Shown here piece after piece: positions 46,791-54,777 of a stretch of 64,000 bases of DNA (positions are counted from its first letter, which is position 1; every line of letters starts with the position of its first letter). The notes beneath the pieces are model-generated. The model had not been told where the DNA came from and ran no database searches. It was given only the letters and a program-made list of their open reading frames with translations. This stretch comes from an uncultured Blautia sp. GTDB lineage: Bacteria > Bacillota > Clostridia > Lachnospirales > Lachnospiraceae. The stretch lies in assembly GCF_934372025.1 (NCBI RefSeq), contig NZ_CAKROJ010000008.1, positions 9,405-73,404 of the forward strand, written 5' to 3'. The position numbers and the translations under genes were made by a program.

Positions 46791-48704
46791 ATGGCATATG
46801 TATCAGAAGATTATATGAAAGCCTACAAATCAGGAAAAAAAGATTATCAGGCAAGGATGATGAAGGGCGAGGTTCCGACGTTGAAAGTTCTGGATGATAT
46901 TCTTCCGTCCAGAGGAAATTATTCAGAAGTTCCGCTTGGTCTGGTACAGATTCCAATTGACCAGATCGTAGGAACAAAAACAAGTGGACGCAGCAGTGCC
47001 TTTTCCGGAAATTTTATGCCGATTCTCCGTGAAAATACGGAGTTTGCTTACAAATGGAGTGTTCTAAGTGACAGTCATCTCAAAGAGGGTATCCGTGACC
47101 CGATCAAGGCATATGAGTATATGAATCAGTTCTATATAGAAGAAGGAAACAAACGAGTCAGCGTTCTGAAATATTACGATGCTGTTTCTGTGCCGGGATA
47201 TGTAACAAGGATCCTGCCTCCCAGAACCAAACAGAAAGCAAATATAATATATTATGAGTTTGTAGATTTCTACGCACTTTCTCAGATCAATTATATCTGG
47301 TTTTCAAAAATCGGAGGTTTTGCAAAGCTTCAGGCAGCAGTAGGAAAAGGACCGAAAGATCTGTGGACAGACGATGACAAACTGAATTTCAGTTCGATCT
47401 ATTCCCGCTTTGCAGCTGAATTTGAAGCTGCCGGAGGAAAGAAGCTTTCCATTACTACAGGAGATGCTTTTCTGGCATTTATGACAATTTACGGCTATGA
47501 AGAACTTGGTGAAAAGACCGTAAGCGAGATCAAAGCACTGGTGGCAAAAAGCTGGGAGGAATTCAAGCTTCTTGAACACGATAATGAGATCGACCTGAAA
47601 ATGGATCCGAATACGGAGAAAAAATCGCTCCTGAACCGTCTGCTCCCGTTAAGTGCACCAAAACTGAAAATTGCTTTTCTTTATGCAAAAACACCTGGAA
47701 CCTCCGCATGGACCTATGCACATGAACTTGGAAGACTTCATCTGGAACAGACTTTCCCAGAAGAAGTTACAACAGAATGTTATGAAAATCTGACTCCGGA
47801 ACTTGCAGAAAAAGCAATTTCAGATGCGATCCAGAAGGGATGCAATCTTATTTTTACAACAACACCGGAATTTGTCAAAGCCAGTGTACAGGCGGCAATT
47901 GCAAATCCGGAGATCAGAATCCTGAACTGCTCGCTGAATACCTCACATCGTTATATCCGTACCTATTATGCACGTATGCATGAAGCAAAATTCCTGATGG
48001 GAGCGATAGCCGGAGCAATGGCAGAAAATGGTCAGCTTGCTTATATTGCGGATTATCCGATCTTCGGAACAATTGCAAATATAAATGCATTTGCACTTGG
48101 TGCCAAGATGGTGAACCCAAGAGCAAAGATTTATCTGGAATGGTCTACTTTGAAGGACGTAGATCTTGGACGTGCCATGGAAAATATCCGAAAAAAGGGT
48201 GTAACAGTAGTCTCCGGTAAGGATATGGTGATTCCAGAGGAGACTTCCAGATATTTTGGGCTGTATCATCTGGAAAACGGGGAACCACATAATATTGCAA
48301 TGCCTCTGTGGCACTGGGGCAAATTTTATGAGCAGCTGATCCGCACGATCATGGATGGAACATGGAAGTACGATGACAATGCCGAGATTAAAGCTATCAA
48401 TTACTGGTGGGGACTTTCCGCAGGCGTAGTAGATGTCATTCATTCTCAGAATCTGCCGATTGGAACCAAAAGACTGGTACAGCTTCTGAAAGATAATATA
48501 ACCAGAGGAGAGTTTAATCCGTTTTCCGGAATTTTGTATTCTCAGGACGGAATGGTTCAGGCAGATCCGGACCGAACGCTTTCTCCGGAGGAAATTATTC
48601 GGATGGACTGGCTGGCAGAGAACGTTATCGGCTCAATTCCGACACAGAAAGAACTGACAGAACAGGCCAAACCAGTGACACAGCAGTCCGGCCTTAAGAA
48701 CTAG
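46791..48704 (+). CDS. Cytoplasmic ParB-like domain / BMP-type binding-domain fusion
   Basis: A 637-residue protein with no signal peptide, lipobox or membrane segment. Residues about 35-145 resemble a ParB/sulfiredoxin-like domain (VPLGLVQIPIDQIVG; YIEEGNKRVSVLKYYDA in the position of the ParB GxxR box). A helical linker (about 150-285) follows. Residues about 290-540 are a BMP/PnrA-type ligand-binding fold: LKIAFLYAKTPGTSAWTYAH, GCNLIFTTTPEFVKASVQAA, KFLMGAIAGAMAENGQLAYI. BMP proteins normally sit outside the cell and bind purine nucleosides, so a cytosolic copy fused to a ParB-like domain is odd. Upstream lies a structured leader; downstream, a metallophosphoesterase follows after 16 bases. 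Confidence 0.78.
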   Translation: MAYVSEDYMKAYKSGKKDYQARMMKGEVPTLKVLDDILPSRGNYSEVPLGLVQIPIDQIVGTKTSGRSSAFSGNFMPILRENTEFAYKWSVLSDSHLKEGIRDPIKAYEYMNQFYIEEGNKRVSVLKYYDAVSVPGYVTRILPPRTKQKANIIYYEFVDFYALSQINYIWFSKIGGFAKLQAAVGKGPKDLWTDDDKLNFSSIYSRFAAEFEAAGGKKLSITTGDAFLAFMTIYGYEELGEKTVSEIKALVAKSWEEFKLLEHDNEIDLKMDPNTEKKSLLNRLLPLSAPKLKIAFLYAKTPGTSAWTYAHELGRLHLEQTFPEEVTTECYENLTPELAEKAISDAIQKGCNLIFTTTPEFVKASVQAAIANPEIRILNCSLNTSHRYIRTYYARMHEAKFLMGAIAGAMAENGQLAYIADYPIFGTIANINAFALGAKMVNPRAKIYLEWSTLKDVDLGRAMENIRKKGVTVVSGKDMVIPEETSRYFGLYHLENGEPHNIAMPLWHWGKFYEQLIRTIMDGTWKYDDNAEIKAINYWWGLSAGVVDVIHSQNLPIGTKRLVQLLKDNITRGEFNPFSGILYSQDGMVQADPDRTLSPEEIIRMDWLAENVIGSIPTQKELTEQAKPVTQQSGLKN

Positions 48705-48720
48705 AAGGGATGAGCAATAG

Positions 48721-49335
48721 ATGAAAATACTTGCCATAGCAGATGAAGAGTCCAAATTCCTGTGGGATTATTTTGAAAAAAGCAAACTGGAAGGAATCGA
48801 TCTTATCATTTCCTGTGGGGATCTGGATCCACGTTACCTTTCTTTCCTTGCCACATTTACATCAGCTCCGGTGTTTTACGTACACGGAAATCATGATGAT
48901 AAATACGAAAAAATCCCACCGGAGGGCTGCATCTGTATTGAGGACAAACTTGTTGTTTACGAAGGAGTACGAATTCTTGGGCTTGGTGGTTCTATGCGTT
49001 ACAAACCAGGTACCCATCAGTATACCGAATGGGAAATGCAAAAAAGAGTATTTAAGCTTTTTCCGAAAATCTGGTTTCGCAGGGGCTTTGACATTCTTGT
49101 GACGCATGCTCCCGCTTATCAGCTGAATGATGGACGAGACCTTCCACATCAGGGGTTTAAGATTTTTCGTAAACTGATGGAAAAATATCATCCCAGATAC
49201 TTTCTTCACGGACATGTTCATATGTCCTACGGAAAACAGCACAAACGCTACGACAAATACGAAGAAACCGATGTGATCAATGCATTTGACCGCTGTATAT
49301 TTGAATTTGAGACCAGTGAGGCAAAAAAAGACTGA
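48721..49335 (+). CDS. Metallophosphoesterase of the calcineurin-like family
   Basis: A 204-residue phosphoesterase with motifs II to V: SCGDLDPRY, HGNHDDK, THAPAY and HGHVHMSYG. Motif I, usually D-x-H, reads IADEES, so the first-site histidine is replaced by Glu. The substrate may be a phosphodiester or protein phosphate and is unknown. It starts 16 bases after the ParB-like/BMP gene and is probably cotranscribed and functionally linked. No terminator is evident before the next promoter. Confidence 0.85.
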   Translation: MKILAIADEESKFLWDYFEKSKLEGIDLIISCGDLDPRYLSFLATFTSAPVFYVHGNHDDKYEKIPPEGCICIEDKLVVYEGVRILGLGGSMRYKPGTHQYTEWEMQKRVFKLFPKIWFRRGFDILVTHAPAYQLNDGRDLPHQGFKIFRKLMEKYHPRYFLHGHVHMSYGKQHKRYDKYEETDVINAFDRCIFEFETSEAKKD

Positions 49336-49352
49336 TTGTCAAGAAAAAGTAC

Positions 49353-49381
49353 TTGACACTTGCTTGGAAATACGATATGAT
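49353..49381 (+). promoter_or_regulatory. Promoter of the ylxM-ffh operon
   Basis: Perfect TTGACA (49353-49358), 17-base spacer and TATGAT (49376-49381), 17 bases before the ylxM ATG. Confidence 0.9.
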
Positions 49382-49398
49382 AGCCGAGGTGGTTACAA

Positions 49399-49722
49399 AT
49401 GGAAAAATTTGTTGAACAGACATTACTGTATGATTTTTATGGAGAACTGCTCACAGAGCGACAGCAGCAGGTATATGAGAGCGTTGTTCTGGAAGATTAT
49501 TCTCTGAGTGAAGTTGCAGAGGAGCTGGGCATCAGTCGTCAGGGTGTACACGATATGATCAAACGTTGCAATCACACACTTGCGGAATATGAAGCAAAAC
49601 TTCATCTGGTAGAAAGATTTCTTAGTATCAGAGAGCAGGTTCGCCGGATCAAACAGATAGCAGCCGATTATCAGGCTCAGGAAATTACAGAAATTTCTAA
49701 TGAAATATTAGAGGAGTTATAA
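49399..49722 (+). CDS. ylxM: YlxM / UPF0122 helix-turn-helix protein
   Basis: A 107-residue protein with a sigma-70-region-4-like helix-turn-helix ([20 protein letters not shown] near residues 34-54). YlxM proteins are encoded next to ffh in Gram-positive bacteria, and the streptococcal member modulates SRP GTPase activity. GAGGTGG precedes the ATG. It ends 3 bases before ffh. Confidence 0.93.
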   Translation: MEKFVEQTLLYDFYGELLTERQQQVYESVVLEDYSLSEVAEELGISRQGVHDMIKRCNHTLAEYEAKLHLVERFLSIREQVRRIKQIAADYQAQEITEISNEILEEL

Positions 49723-49725
49723 CAC

Positions 49726-51072
49726 ATGGCATTTGAAAGCTTGACTGATAAATTACAGAATGTATTCAAAAAGCTGAGAGGCAAAGGCCGACTGACCGAA
49801 GAGGATGTCAAAATTGCTCTGAAGGAAGTCAAAATGGCACTTCTGGAGGCAGATGTCAACTTCCGGGTTGTTAAGCAATTTACCAAATCTGTACAGGAAC
49901 GTGCAGTAGGACAGGATGTCATGAATGGTCTGAATCCTGGTCAAATGGTAATCAAGATTGTTAATGAAGAGCTTGTCAATCTGATGGGAAGTGAGACCAC
50001 AGAGCTTCCGCTGAAACCTGGCAATGATATCACAGTACTGATGATGGCCGGTCTTCAGGGTGCAGGTAAGACAACAACTGTTGCCAAACTTGCCGGTAAG
50101 CTTAAATCCAAAGGAAAAAGACCTCTTCTTGTTGCCTGTGATGTATACCGTCCGGCTGCGATCACTCAGCTGCAGGTTAATGGTGAAAAACAGGGTGTTG
50201 AAGTTTTCTCCATGGGAGACAAGCAGAGTCCTGTAGATATCGCCAAAGCTGCGATCGAACATGCAAAAGCCAACCAGCAGAATGTTGTTCTTCTGGATAC
50301 GGCGGGACGTCTTCATGTTGATGAAGATATGATGCAGGAGCTTGCAGATATCAAAGCAAACGTAAATGTTGACTGTACGATTCTGACAGTTGATGCAATG
50401 ACCGGTCAGGATGCAGTAAATGTTGCCAAAACCTTTGCCGAAAAAGTAGGCATTGACGGTGTCATTCTTACCAAGATGGATGGTGATACCCGAGGCGGTG
50501 CAGCGCTTTCTATCAAAGCAGTCACAGGAAAACCGATTCTCTATGTCGGAATGGGTGAGAAGCTTTCTGATCTTGAACAGTTCTATCCTGAGCGAATGGC
50601 TTCCAGAATTCTTGGAATGGGAGATGTTATGAGTCTTATTGAAAAGGCTGAAGCAGCTCTTGACCAGGATCAGGCAGCGGAGATGCAGAAAAAACTCAAA
50701 AAAATGGACTTTGATTTCAACGATTATCTGACCAGTATGGAACAGATGAACAAAATGGGAGGCATCGGCAGTATCCTGAACATGCTCCCAGGTGTTGGAA
50801 ACAAGGCCAAAGAGCTGGAAGATATGATTGATGAAAAAGCTCTTGACCGCACAAAAGCAATTATTCTTTCCATGACCCCGAAGGAACGCAGTAATCCGGG
50901 AATTCTGAATATTTCTCGCAAAAACCGAATTGCCAGAGGTGCCGGTGTAGATATTGCTGAAGTCAATCGTCTTGTCAAACAGTTCGAACAGAGCAAAAAG
51001 CTTATGAAACAGATGCCTGGAATGATGGGCGGAAAAATGGGTAAAAGAGGCGGCTTCAAGCTTCCTTTTTAA
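49726..51072 (+). CDS. ffh: Signal recognition particle protein Ffh
   Basis: A 448-residue SRP GTPase that binds signal peptides and 4.5S/6S RNA. The N domain (about 1-90) is followed by the G domain with GLQGAGKTTTVAKLAGKL near residue 108, DVYRPAAITQL, DTAGRLHVDEDMM and TKMDGDTRGGAAL. The Met-rich M domain (about 300-440) ends MPGMMGGKMGKRGGFKLPF. It pairs with FtsY upstream. A run of rpsP, khpA, rimM and trmD follows. Confidence 0.98.
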   Translation: MAFESLTDKLQNVFKKLRGKGRLTEEDVKIALKEVKMALLEADVNFRVVKQFTKSVQERAVGQDVMNGLNPGQMVIKIVNEELVNLMGSETTELPLKPGNDITVLMMAGLQGAGKTTTVAKLAGKLKSKGKRPLLVACDVYRPAAITQLQVNGEKQGVEVFSMGDKQSPVDIAKAAIEHAKANQQNVVLLDTAGRLHVDEDMMQELADIKANVNVDCTILTVDAMTGQDAVNVAKTFAEKVGIDGVILTKMDGDTRGGAALSIKAVTGKPILYVGMGEKLSDLEQFYPERMASRILGMGDVMSLIEKAEAALDQDQAAEMQKKLKKMDFDFNDYLTSMEQMNKMGGIGSILNMLPGVGNKAKELEDMIDEKALDRTKAIILSMTPKERSNPGILNISRKNRIARGAGVDIAEVNRLVKQFEQSKKLMKQMPGMMGGKMGKRGGFKLPF

Positions 51073-51119
51073 ATAAAAAACAATACAACTAAAAGATAGT
51101 ATAATGGAGGAAAACAAAA

Positions 51120-51365
51120 ATGGCAGTTAAAATCAGATTAAGAAGAATGGGACAGAAGAAAGCACCTTTTTATAGAATCGTAGTTGCAGATTCCCGTTGC
51201 AAACGTGATGGAAAATGCATCGCTGAAATCGGAACATATGATCCGAACATCGAGCCAAGCGCTTACAAAGTAAACGAAGAAGAAGCTAAAAAATGGCTTG
51301 CTGCTGGTGCTCAGCCAACAGACGTTGTTGCAAGAATCTTCAAAGAAGCCGGAATCGAGAAATAA
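51120..51365 (+). CDS. rpsP: 30S ribosomal protein S16
   Basis: An 81-residue ribosomal protein with the diagnostic start [20 protein letters not shown] and the [12 protein letters not shown] segment. ATGGAGGAAAAC lies before the ATG. It is the usual neighbour of ffh and khpA. Confidence 0.98.
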   Translation: MAVKIRLRRMGQKKAPFYRIVVADSRCKRDGKCIAEIGTYDPNIEPSAYKVNEEEAKKWLAAGAQPTDVVARIFKEAGIEK

Positions 51366-51366
51366 G

Positions 51367-51412
51367 AATACTTTATGGAAAGTATTACAGGGTAAACGCA
51401 TCCTGTAATACT
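51367..51412 (+). promoter_or_regulatory. Mutually exclusive hairpins between rpsP and khpA
   Basis: Hairpin A: AATACTTT (51367-51374), loop ATGG, AAAGTATT (51379-51386). Hairpin B: AGTATTACAGG (51381-51391), 10-base loop, CCTGTAATACT (51402-51412), a perfect 11-bp stem. The segment 51381-51386 belongs to both, so only one can form. Neither is followed by a T run. Confidence 0.65.
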
Positions 51413-51443
51413 GCCGTTCTCCACGTGAGCAGGGAGGTATGTA

Positions 51444-51674
51444 ATGAAAGAATTAGTTGAAGTAATTGCAAAATCTCTTGTTGAACATCCGGATGAGGTG
51501 ATTGTCACCGAAAACGAAAAAGAAGATGCAGTTATCATTGAACTGAAAGTAGGACCTTCCGACATGGGAAAGGTCATCGGAAGACAGGGACGAATTGCAA
51601 AAGCAATCCGTACTGTAGTTAAAGCCGCTTCTTCAAAGAGCAGCAAAAAGGTAATTGTGGATATTCTGCAATAA
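51444..51674 (+). CDS. khpA: KH-domain RNA-binding protein KhpA
   Basis: A 76-residue single KH-domain protein (YlqC family). The KH core GPSDMGKVIGRQGRIAKAIR contains the GxxG loop as GRQG. With KhpB it forms an RNA chaperone pair affecting cell division and growth in Gram-positives. GCAGGGAGGT precedes the ATG. Its place between rpsP and rimM is conserved. Confidence 0.95.
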   Translation: MKELVEVIAKSLVEHPDEVIVTENEKEDAVIIELKVGPSDMGKVIGRQGRIAKAIRTVVKAASSKSSKKVIVDILQ

Positions 51675-51683
51675 TAAAGGAAT

Positions 51684-51711
51684 GGAGCTGTGGAGACATA
51701 GCTCCTTTTTT
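51684..51711 (+). terminator. Internal terminator or attenuator between khpA and rimM
   Basis: GGAGCTGTG (51684-51692) pairs with CATAGCTCC (51697-51705) around a GAGA tetraloop, followed by TTTTTT. The rimM ribosome site (CAGGGAG) starts right after it. It would lower rimM-trmD-queA transcription relative to the ribosomal genes. Confidence 0.82.
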
Positions 51712-51725
51712 ACAGGGAGTTTTTT

Positions 51726-52232
51726 ATGGAAGATTTATTAAAAGTTGGTGTGATCACCACAACGCACGGTGTACGTGGCGAAGTCAAAGTCTACCCTACT
51801 ACCGATGAACCGGAGCGATTCCTTGATCTGGACTATGTATTGCTTGATACCGGCAGAGAGCTCCGCAGACTGGATATAAAAAATGTCCGCTTTTTTAAGA
51901 ATCTTGCAATTCTGAAATTTGACGGAATTGATAATATAAATGATATTGAAAAATACAAAGGACGAGATCTGTGGATTCCGAGAGAAGAAGCACAGGAACT
52001 GGATGAAGATGAATACTATATTGCAGATCTTCTCGGCATGAAAGTACTTCTTGAAGATGGAAGTGAATTCGGAACATTAAGAGATGTAATGGAAACAGGG
52101 GCGAATGATGTTTACATTGTCGATTCTGTCAAGCATGGTGAAGTTCTTCTTCCTGCAATCAAAGAGTGTATTCTTGATGTTGATATTGAGGCAAACACAA
52201 TGACGGTACATTTGATGAAGGGACTCTTATAA
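51726..52232 (+). CDS. rimM: Ribosome maturation factor RimM
   Basis: A 168-residue 30S assembly factor. The N-terminal beta-barrel starts LLKVGVITTTHGVRGEVKVY, and the PRC-like C-terminal half has YYIADLLGMKVLLEDG and GEVLLPAIKECILDVD. It assists maturation of the 16S 3' domain through S19. The stop shares one base with the trmD start (TAATG). Confidence 0.96.
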   Translation: MEDLLKVGVITTTHGVRGEVKVYPTTDEPERFLDLDYVLLDTGRELRRLDIKNVRFFKNLAILKFDGIDNINDIEKYKGRDLWIPREEAQELDEDEYYIADLLGMKVLLEDGSEFGTLRDVMETGANDVYIVDSVKHGEVLLPAIKECILDVDIEANTMTVHLMKGLL

Positions 52233-52996
52233 TGAATTTTCATATTTTGACACTTTTTCCGGAAATGATCGAACAGGGAATGAATACCAGTATCATCGGA
52301 CGTGCCATAGCAGGTGGGTATCTTTCTGTCAATGCGGTCAATATTCGCGATTATGCATTCAATAAACATCAGAAAGTAGATGATTATCCGTATGGCGGTG
52401 GTGCCGGAATGCTGATGCAGGCAGAGCCTGTCTATCTTGCATATGAATCCATTCAGCAAAAGCTGGGATATCGTCCTAGAGTAGTTTATCTGACACCGCA
52501 GGGCAATGTTTTTCATCAGGGAATGGCCAGAGAAATGGCACAGGAAAAAGATCTTGTTTTTCTGTGCGGTCATTATGAAGGTATCGATGAACGTGTTCTT
52601 GATGAAATCGTTACAGATTACGTTTCGATCGGGGATTATGTTCTCACTGGTGGCGAATTGCCGGCTATGGTCATGATGGATTCTATTTCCAGAATGGTTC
52701 CCGGAGTTCTCAGCAACCACGAATCCGGTGAAACCGAATCCTTTGCCGGCAATCTGCTGGAATATCCTCAGTACAGCAGACCGGAAGAGTGGCATGGTCA
52801 GAAAGTACCACCGGTACTTTTATCCGGTCATCACGCAAATATAGAAGCATGGAGACGGGAACAGTCAATTTTGCGTACAGCCCAAAGACGCCCGGATCTT
52901 TTGAAAAAAGCAGATCTGACAAACAAAGAGTGGAGTCAGATCCGTCAATGGAAAAAAGAATGGAAAGCCGCAGAAAATAAGGCTTCCGAGGAATAA
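52232..52996 (+). CDS. trmD: tRNA (guanine37-N1)-methyltransferase TrmD
   Basis: A 254-residue SPOUT methyltransferase that methylates G37 of tRNAs to prevent frameshifting. Diagnostic segments are [49 protein letters not shown] and [20 protein letters not shown], which form the trefoil knot. It overlaps rimM by one base. In many Firmicutes rplS follows trmD; here queA follows instead. Confidence 0.97.
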   Translation: MNFHILTLFPEMIEQGMNTSIIGRAIAGGYLSVNAVNIRDYAFNKHQKVDDYPYGGGAGMLMQAEPVYLAYESIQQKLGYRPRVVYLTPQGNVFHQGMAREMAQEKDLVFLCGHYEGIDERVLDEIVTDYVSIGDYVLTGGELPAMVMMDSISRMVPGVLSNHESGETESFAGNLLEYPQYSRPEEWHGQKVPPVLLSGHHANIEAWRREQSILRTAQRRPDLLKKADLTNKEWSQIRQWKKEWKAAENKASEE

Positions 52997-53007
52997 AGGA
53001 GCAGTTT

Positions 53008-54033
53008 ATGAGAACATCAGATTTTTATTACGATCTGCCGAAAGAACTGATTGCTCAGGATCCGCTGGAAGACAGAAGTTCTTCCAGACTTCTTCACCTT
53101 TCTATGAAAGACGGATCTTTTGAACACAGACACTTTACAGATATTCTGGACTATCTTCACGAAGGAGACTGTCTGGTCATAAATGATACAAGAGTTATAC
53201 CGGCCCGTTTATACGGTCACAAAGAAGAAACAGGTGCACTGATTGAAATCCTTCTTCTCAAACGAAGAGAAAATGACATCTGGGAATGTCTCGTCAAACC
53301 TGGCAAAAAGGCACGTCCGGGTGCAAAGATCACTTTTGGTGACGGGATCCTTAAGGGCGAGATCATCGATGTTGTTGATGAAGGAAATCGTCTGATCAAG
53401 TTTCATTATGACGGTATTTTTGAAGAAATTCTTGATCAGCTTGGAGAAATGCCGCTTCCACCTTATATTACCCACAAGCTGCAGGACAAAAATCGTTATC
53501 AGACGGTATATGCCAAGAATGACGGTTCTGCGGCAGCACCGACAGCCGGGCTTCATTTTACAAAAGAACTGATGAAACAGGTAGAAGATATGGGCGTCAA
53601 AATTGCTCATGTAACTCTTCATGTCGGACTTGGAACTTTCCGTCCGGTAAAAGTGGATGATGTGGAACAGCATCATATGCATTCCGAATTCTATATGGTA
53701 GAGGAAGATCAGGCAAAGCTGATCAACGATACGAAAAAAAACGGGGGCAGAGTTATATCTGTAGGAACCACAAGCTGTCGTACACTGGAATCAGCCACGG
53801 ACGATAATGGAATCCTTCATGCCGGAAGCGGATGGACAGAAATCTTTATTTATCCGGGATATAAATTTAAAATGATTGATGGACTTATCACGAATTTCCA
53901 TCTTCCGGAATCAACGCTTCTTATGCTTGTGTCTGCACTGGCGGGCAAGGAGCACATTATGGCTGCGTACGAAGAAGCTGTAAAAGAACGCTATCGTTTC
54001 TTCTCCTTCGGAGATGCCATGCTGATCCTCTAA
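53008..54033 (+). CDS. queA: S-adenosylmethionine:tRNA ribosyltransferase-isomerase QueA
   Basis: A 341-residue enzyme that transfers and isomerises the ribosyl group of SAM onto 7-aminomethyl-7-deazaguanine in tRNA to form epoxyqueuosine. It has [50 protein letters not shown] and [29 protein letters not shown] precedes the ATG, 11 bases after trmD. Other queuosine genes are not in the window. A hairpin terminator follows. Confidence 0.96.
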   Translation: MRTSDFYYDLPKELIAQDPLEDRSSSRLLHLSMKDGSFEHRHFTDILDYLHEGDCLVINDTRVIPARLYGHKEETGALIEILLLKRRENDIWECLVKPGKKARPGAKITFGDGILKGEIIDVVDEGNRLIKFHYDGIFEEILDQLGEMPLPPYITHKLQDKNRYQTVYAKNDGSAAAPTAGLHFTKELMKQVEDMGVKIAHVTLHVGLGTFRPVKVDDVEQHHMHSEFYMVEEDQAKLINDTKKNGGRVISVGTTSCRTLESATDDNGILHAGSGWTEIFIYPGYKFKMIDGLITNFHLPESTLLMLVSALAGKEHIMAAYEEAVKERYRFFSFGDAMLIL

Positions 54034-54046
54034 AGAAAACAGGACT

Positions 54047-54102
54047 ACCCTTTTTCTCTTTGATTTGCTATAATAGGCATATTGAAAGAAAAAGGGTTTT
54101 TT
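54047..54102 (+). terminator. Terminator of the trmD-queA unit
   Basis: ACCCTTTTTCT (54047-54057) pairs with AGAAAAAGGGT (54087-54097) around a 29-base loop, then a T run. The loop contains the promoter of the next gene. Confidence 0.75.
54066..54074 (+). promoter_or_regulatory. Extended -10 promoter inside the terminator loop
   Basis: TGCTATAAT, a perfect extended -10 box. No clear -35 box is visible. RNA starting near 54081 would contain only the 3' arm of the hairpin and so would not be terminated by it. Confidence 0.65.
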
Positions 54103-54146
54103 GTTTATTTTTCAAATAAGATTATACACCAGAAGGAGAAAGATAT

Positions 54147-54725
54147 ATGGACACACCGATCATCGCTCAGTATTACCGGGAAACAGAACCTGAAAAGCGT
54201 AAAGAACTGCTTGAGCAGGCAATTGCATCAGGAGAAGAACCGGAAGCAAATGAAATCCGTAAAGAAATCTGGGAAGCACGCTATAAAGGACTGACAAACG
54301 ACGGCAGTCTGGCAGATGGCTATCTGAAGTTTTGGATGGCTCTGGAATTTAACCGTAATGCGGGCCACAAGGTATTCGGTTCCGGAAGAGCACAGAAAGA
54401 AATCTGTCAGGAGCTGGATGACGTTAAATTCCGTGAAATCTGCGGAAAAAGCGAGCTGCACAAAGAGCTTCTTTACAGAGAGTGCCTGCATCTTGTTAAA
54501 TTTTATATGGATCTCTGCGCGAAAGACAAAAACTACAACAGCATCCTCTGTGGACTTGTCACAATCAAAAAAGACAGTGCCATTTCCAAACTGAAAAGAG
54601 ACATTTACGAGACAGCAATCCGCCTTCCTCAGGAAATTGGTCTCGAAAAGGATCTGAAACTTGTATCAGATGCAGCCCGCGAAATGTATGCACAGCAGTT
54701 TCCGGGTGAAGCTCTTCCAGAATAA
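54147..54725 (+). CDS. Conserved-looking hypothetical protein
   Basis: A 192-residue soluble, mostly helical and charged protein that I do not recognise. It opens MDTPIIAQYYRETEPEKRKE and contains WEARYKGLTNDGSLADGYLK and WMALEFNRNAG, then an alternating helical second half with four cysteines (REICGK, RECLHL, DLCAK, ILCGL). No signal peptide, membrane segment or metal motif is clear. AGAAGGAGAAAG precedes the ATG. Codon use resembles its neighbours. It has its own promoter and lies 52 bases before the M16 peptidase gene, with which it may be cotranscribed. Confidence 0.75.
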   Translation: MDTPIIAQYYRETEPEKRKELLEQAIASGEEPEANEIRKEIWEARYKGLTNDGSLADGYLKFWMALEFNRNAGHKVFGSGRAQKEICQELDDVKFREICGKSELHKELLYRECLHLVKFYMDLCAKDKNYNSILCGLVTIKKDSAISKLKRDIYETAIRLPQEIGLEKDLKLVSDAAREMYAQQFPGEALPE

Positions 54726-54777
54726 TTGTATGTTTTAACAGCAAAAAGAAATACTATATGTAAAAACGGAGGCAGCA

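Noticed and set aside
49753..51117. 454-codon open frame on the reverse strand
   Set aside because: It lies entirely opposite ffh, has no ribosome site, and its protein is low-complexity (Phe, Ile, Cys, His rich) as expected from the codon bias of the sense gene.
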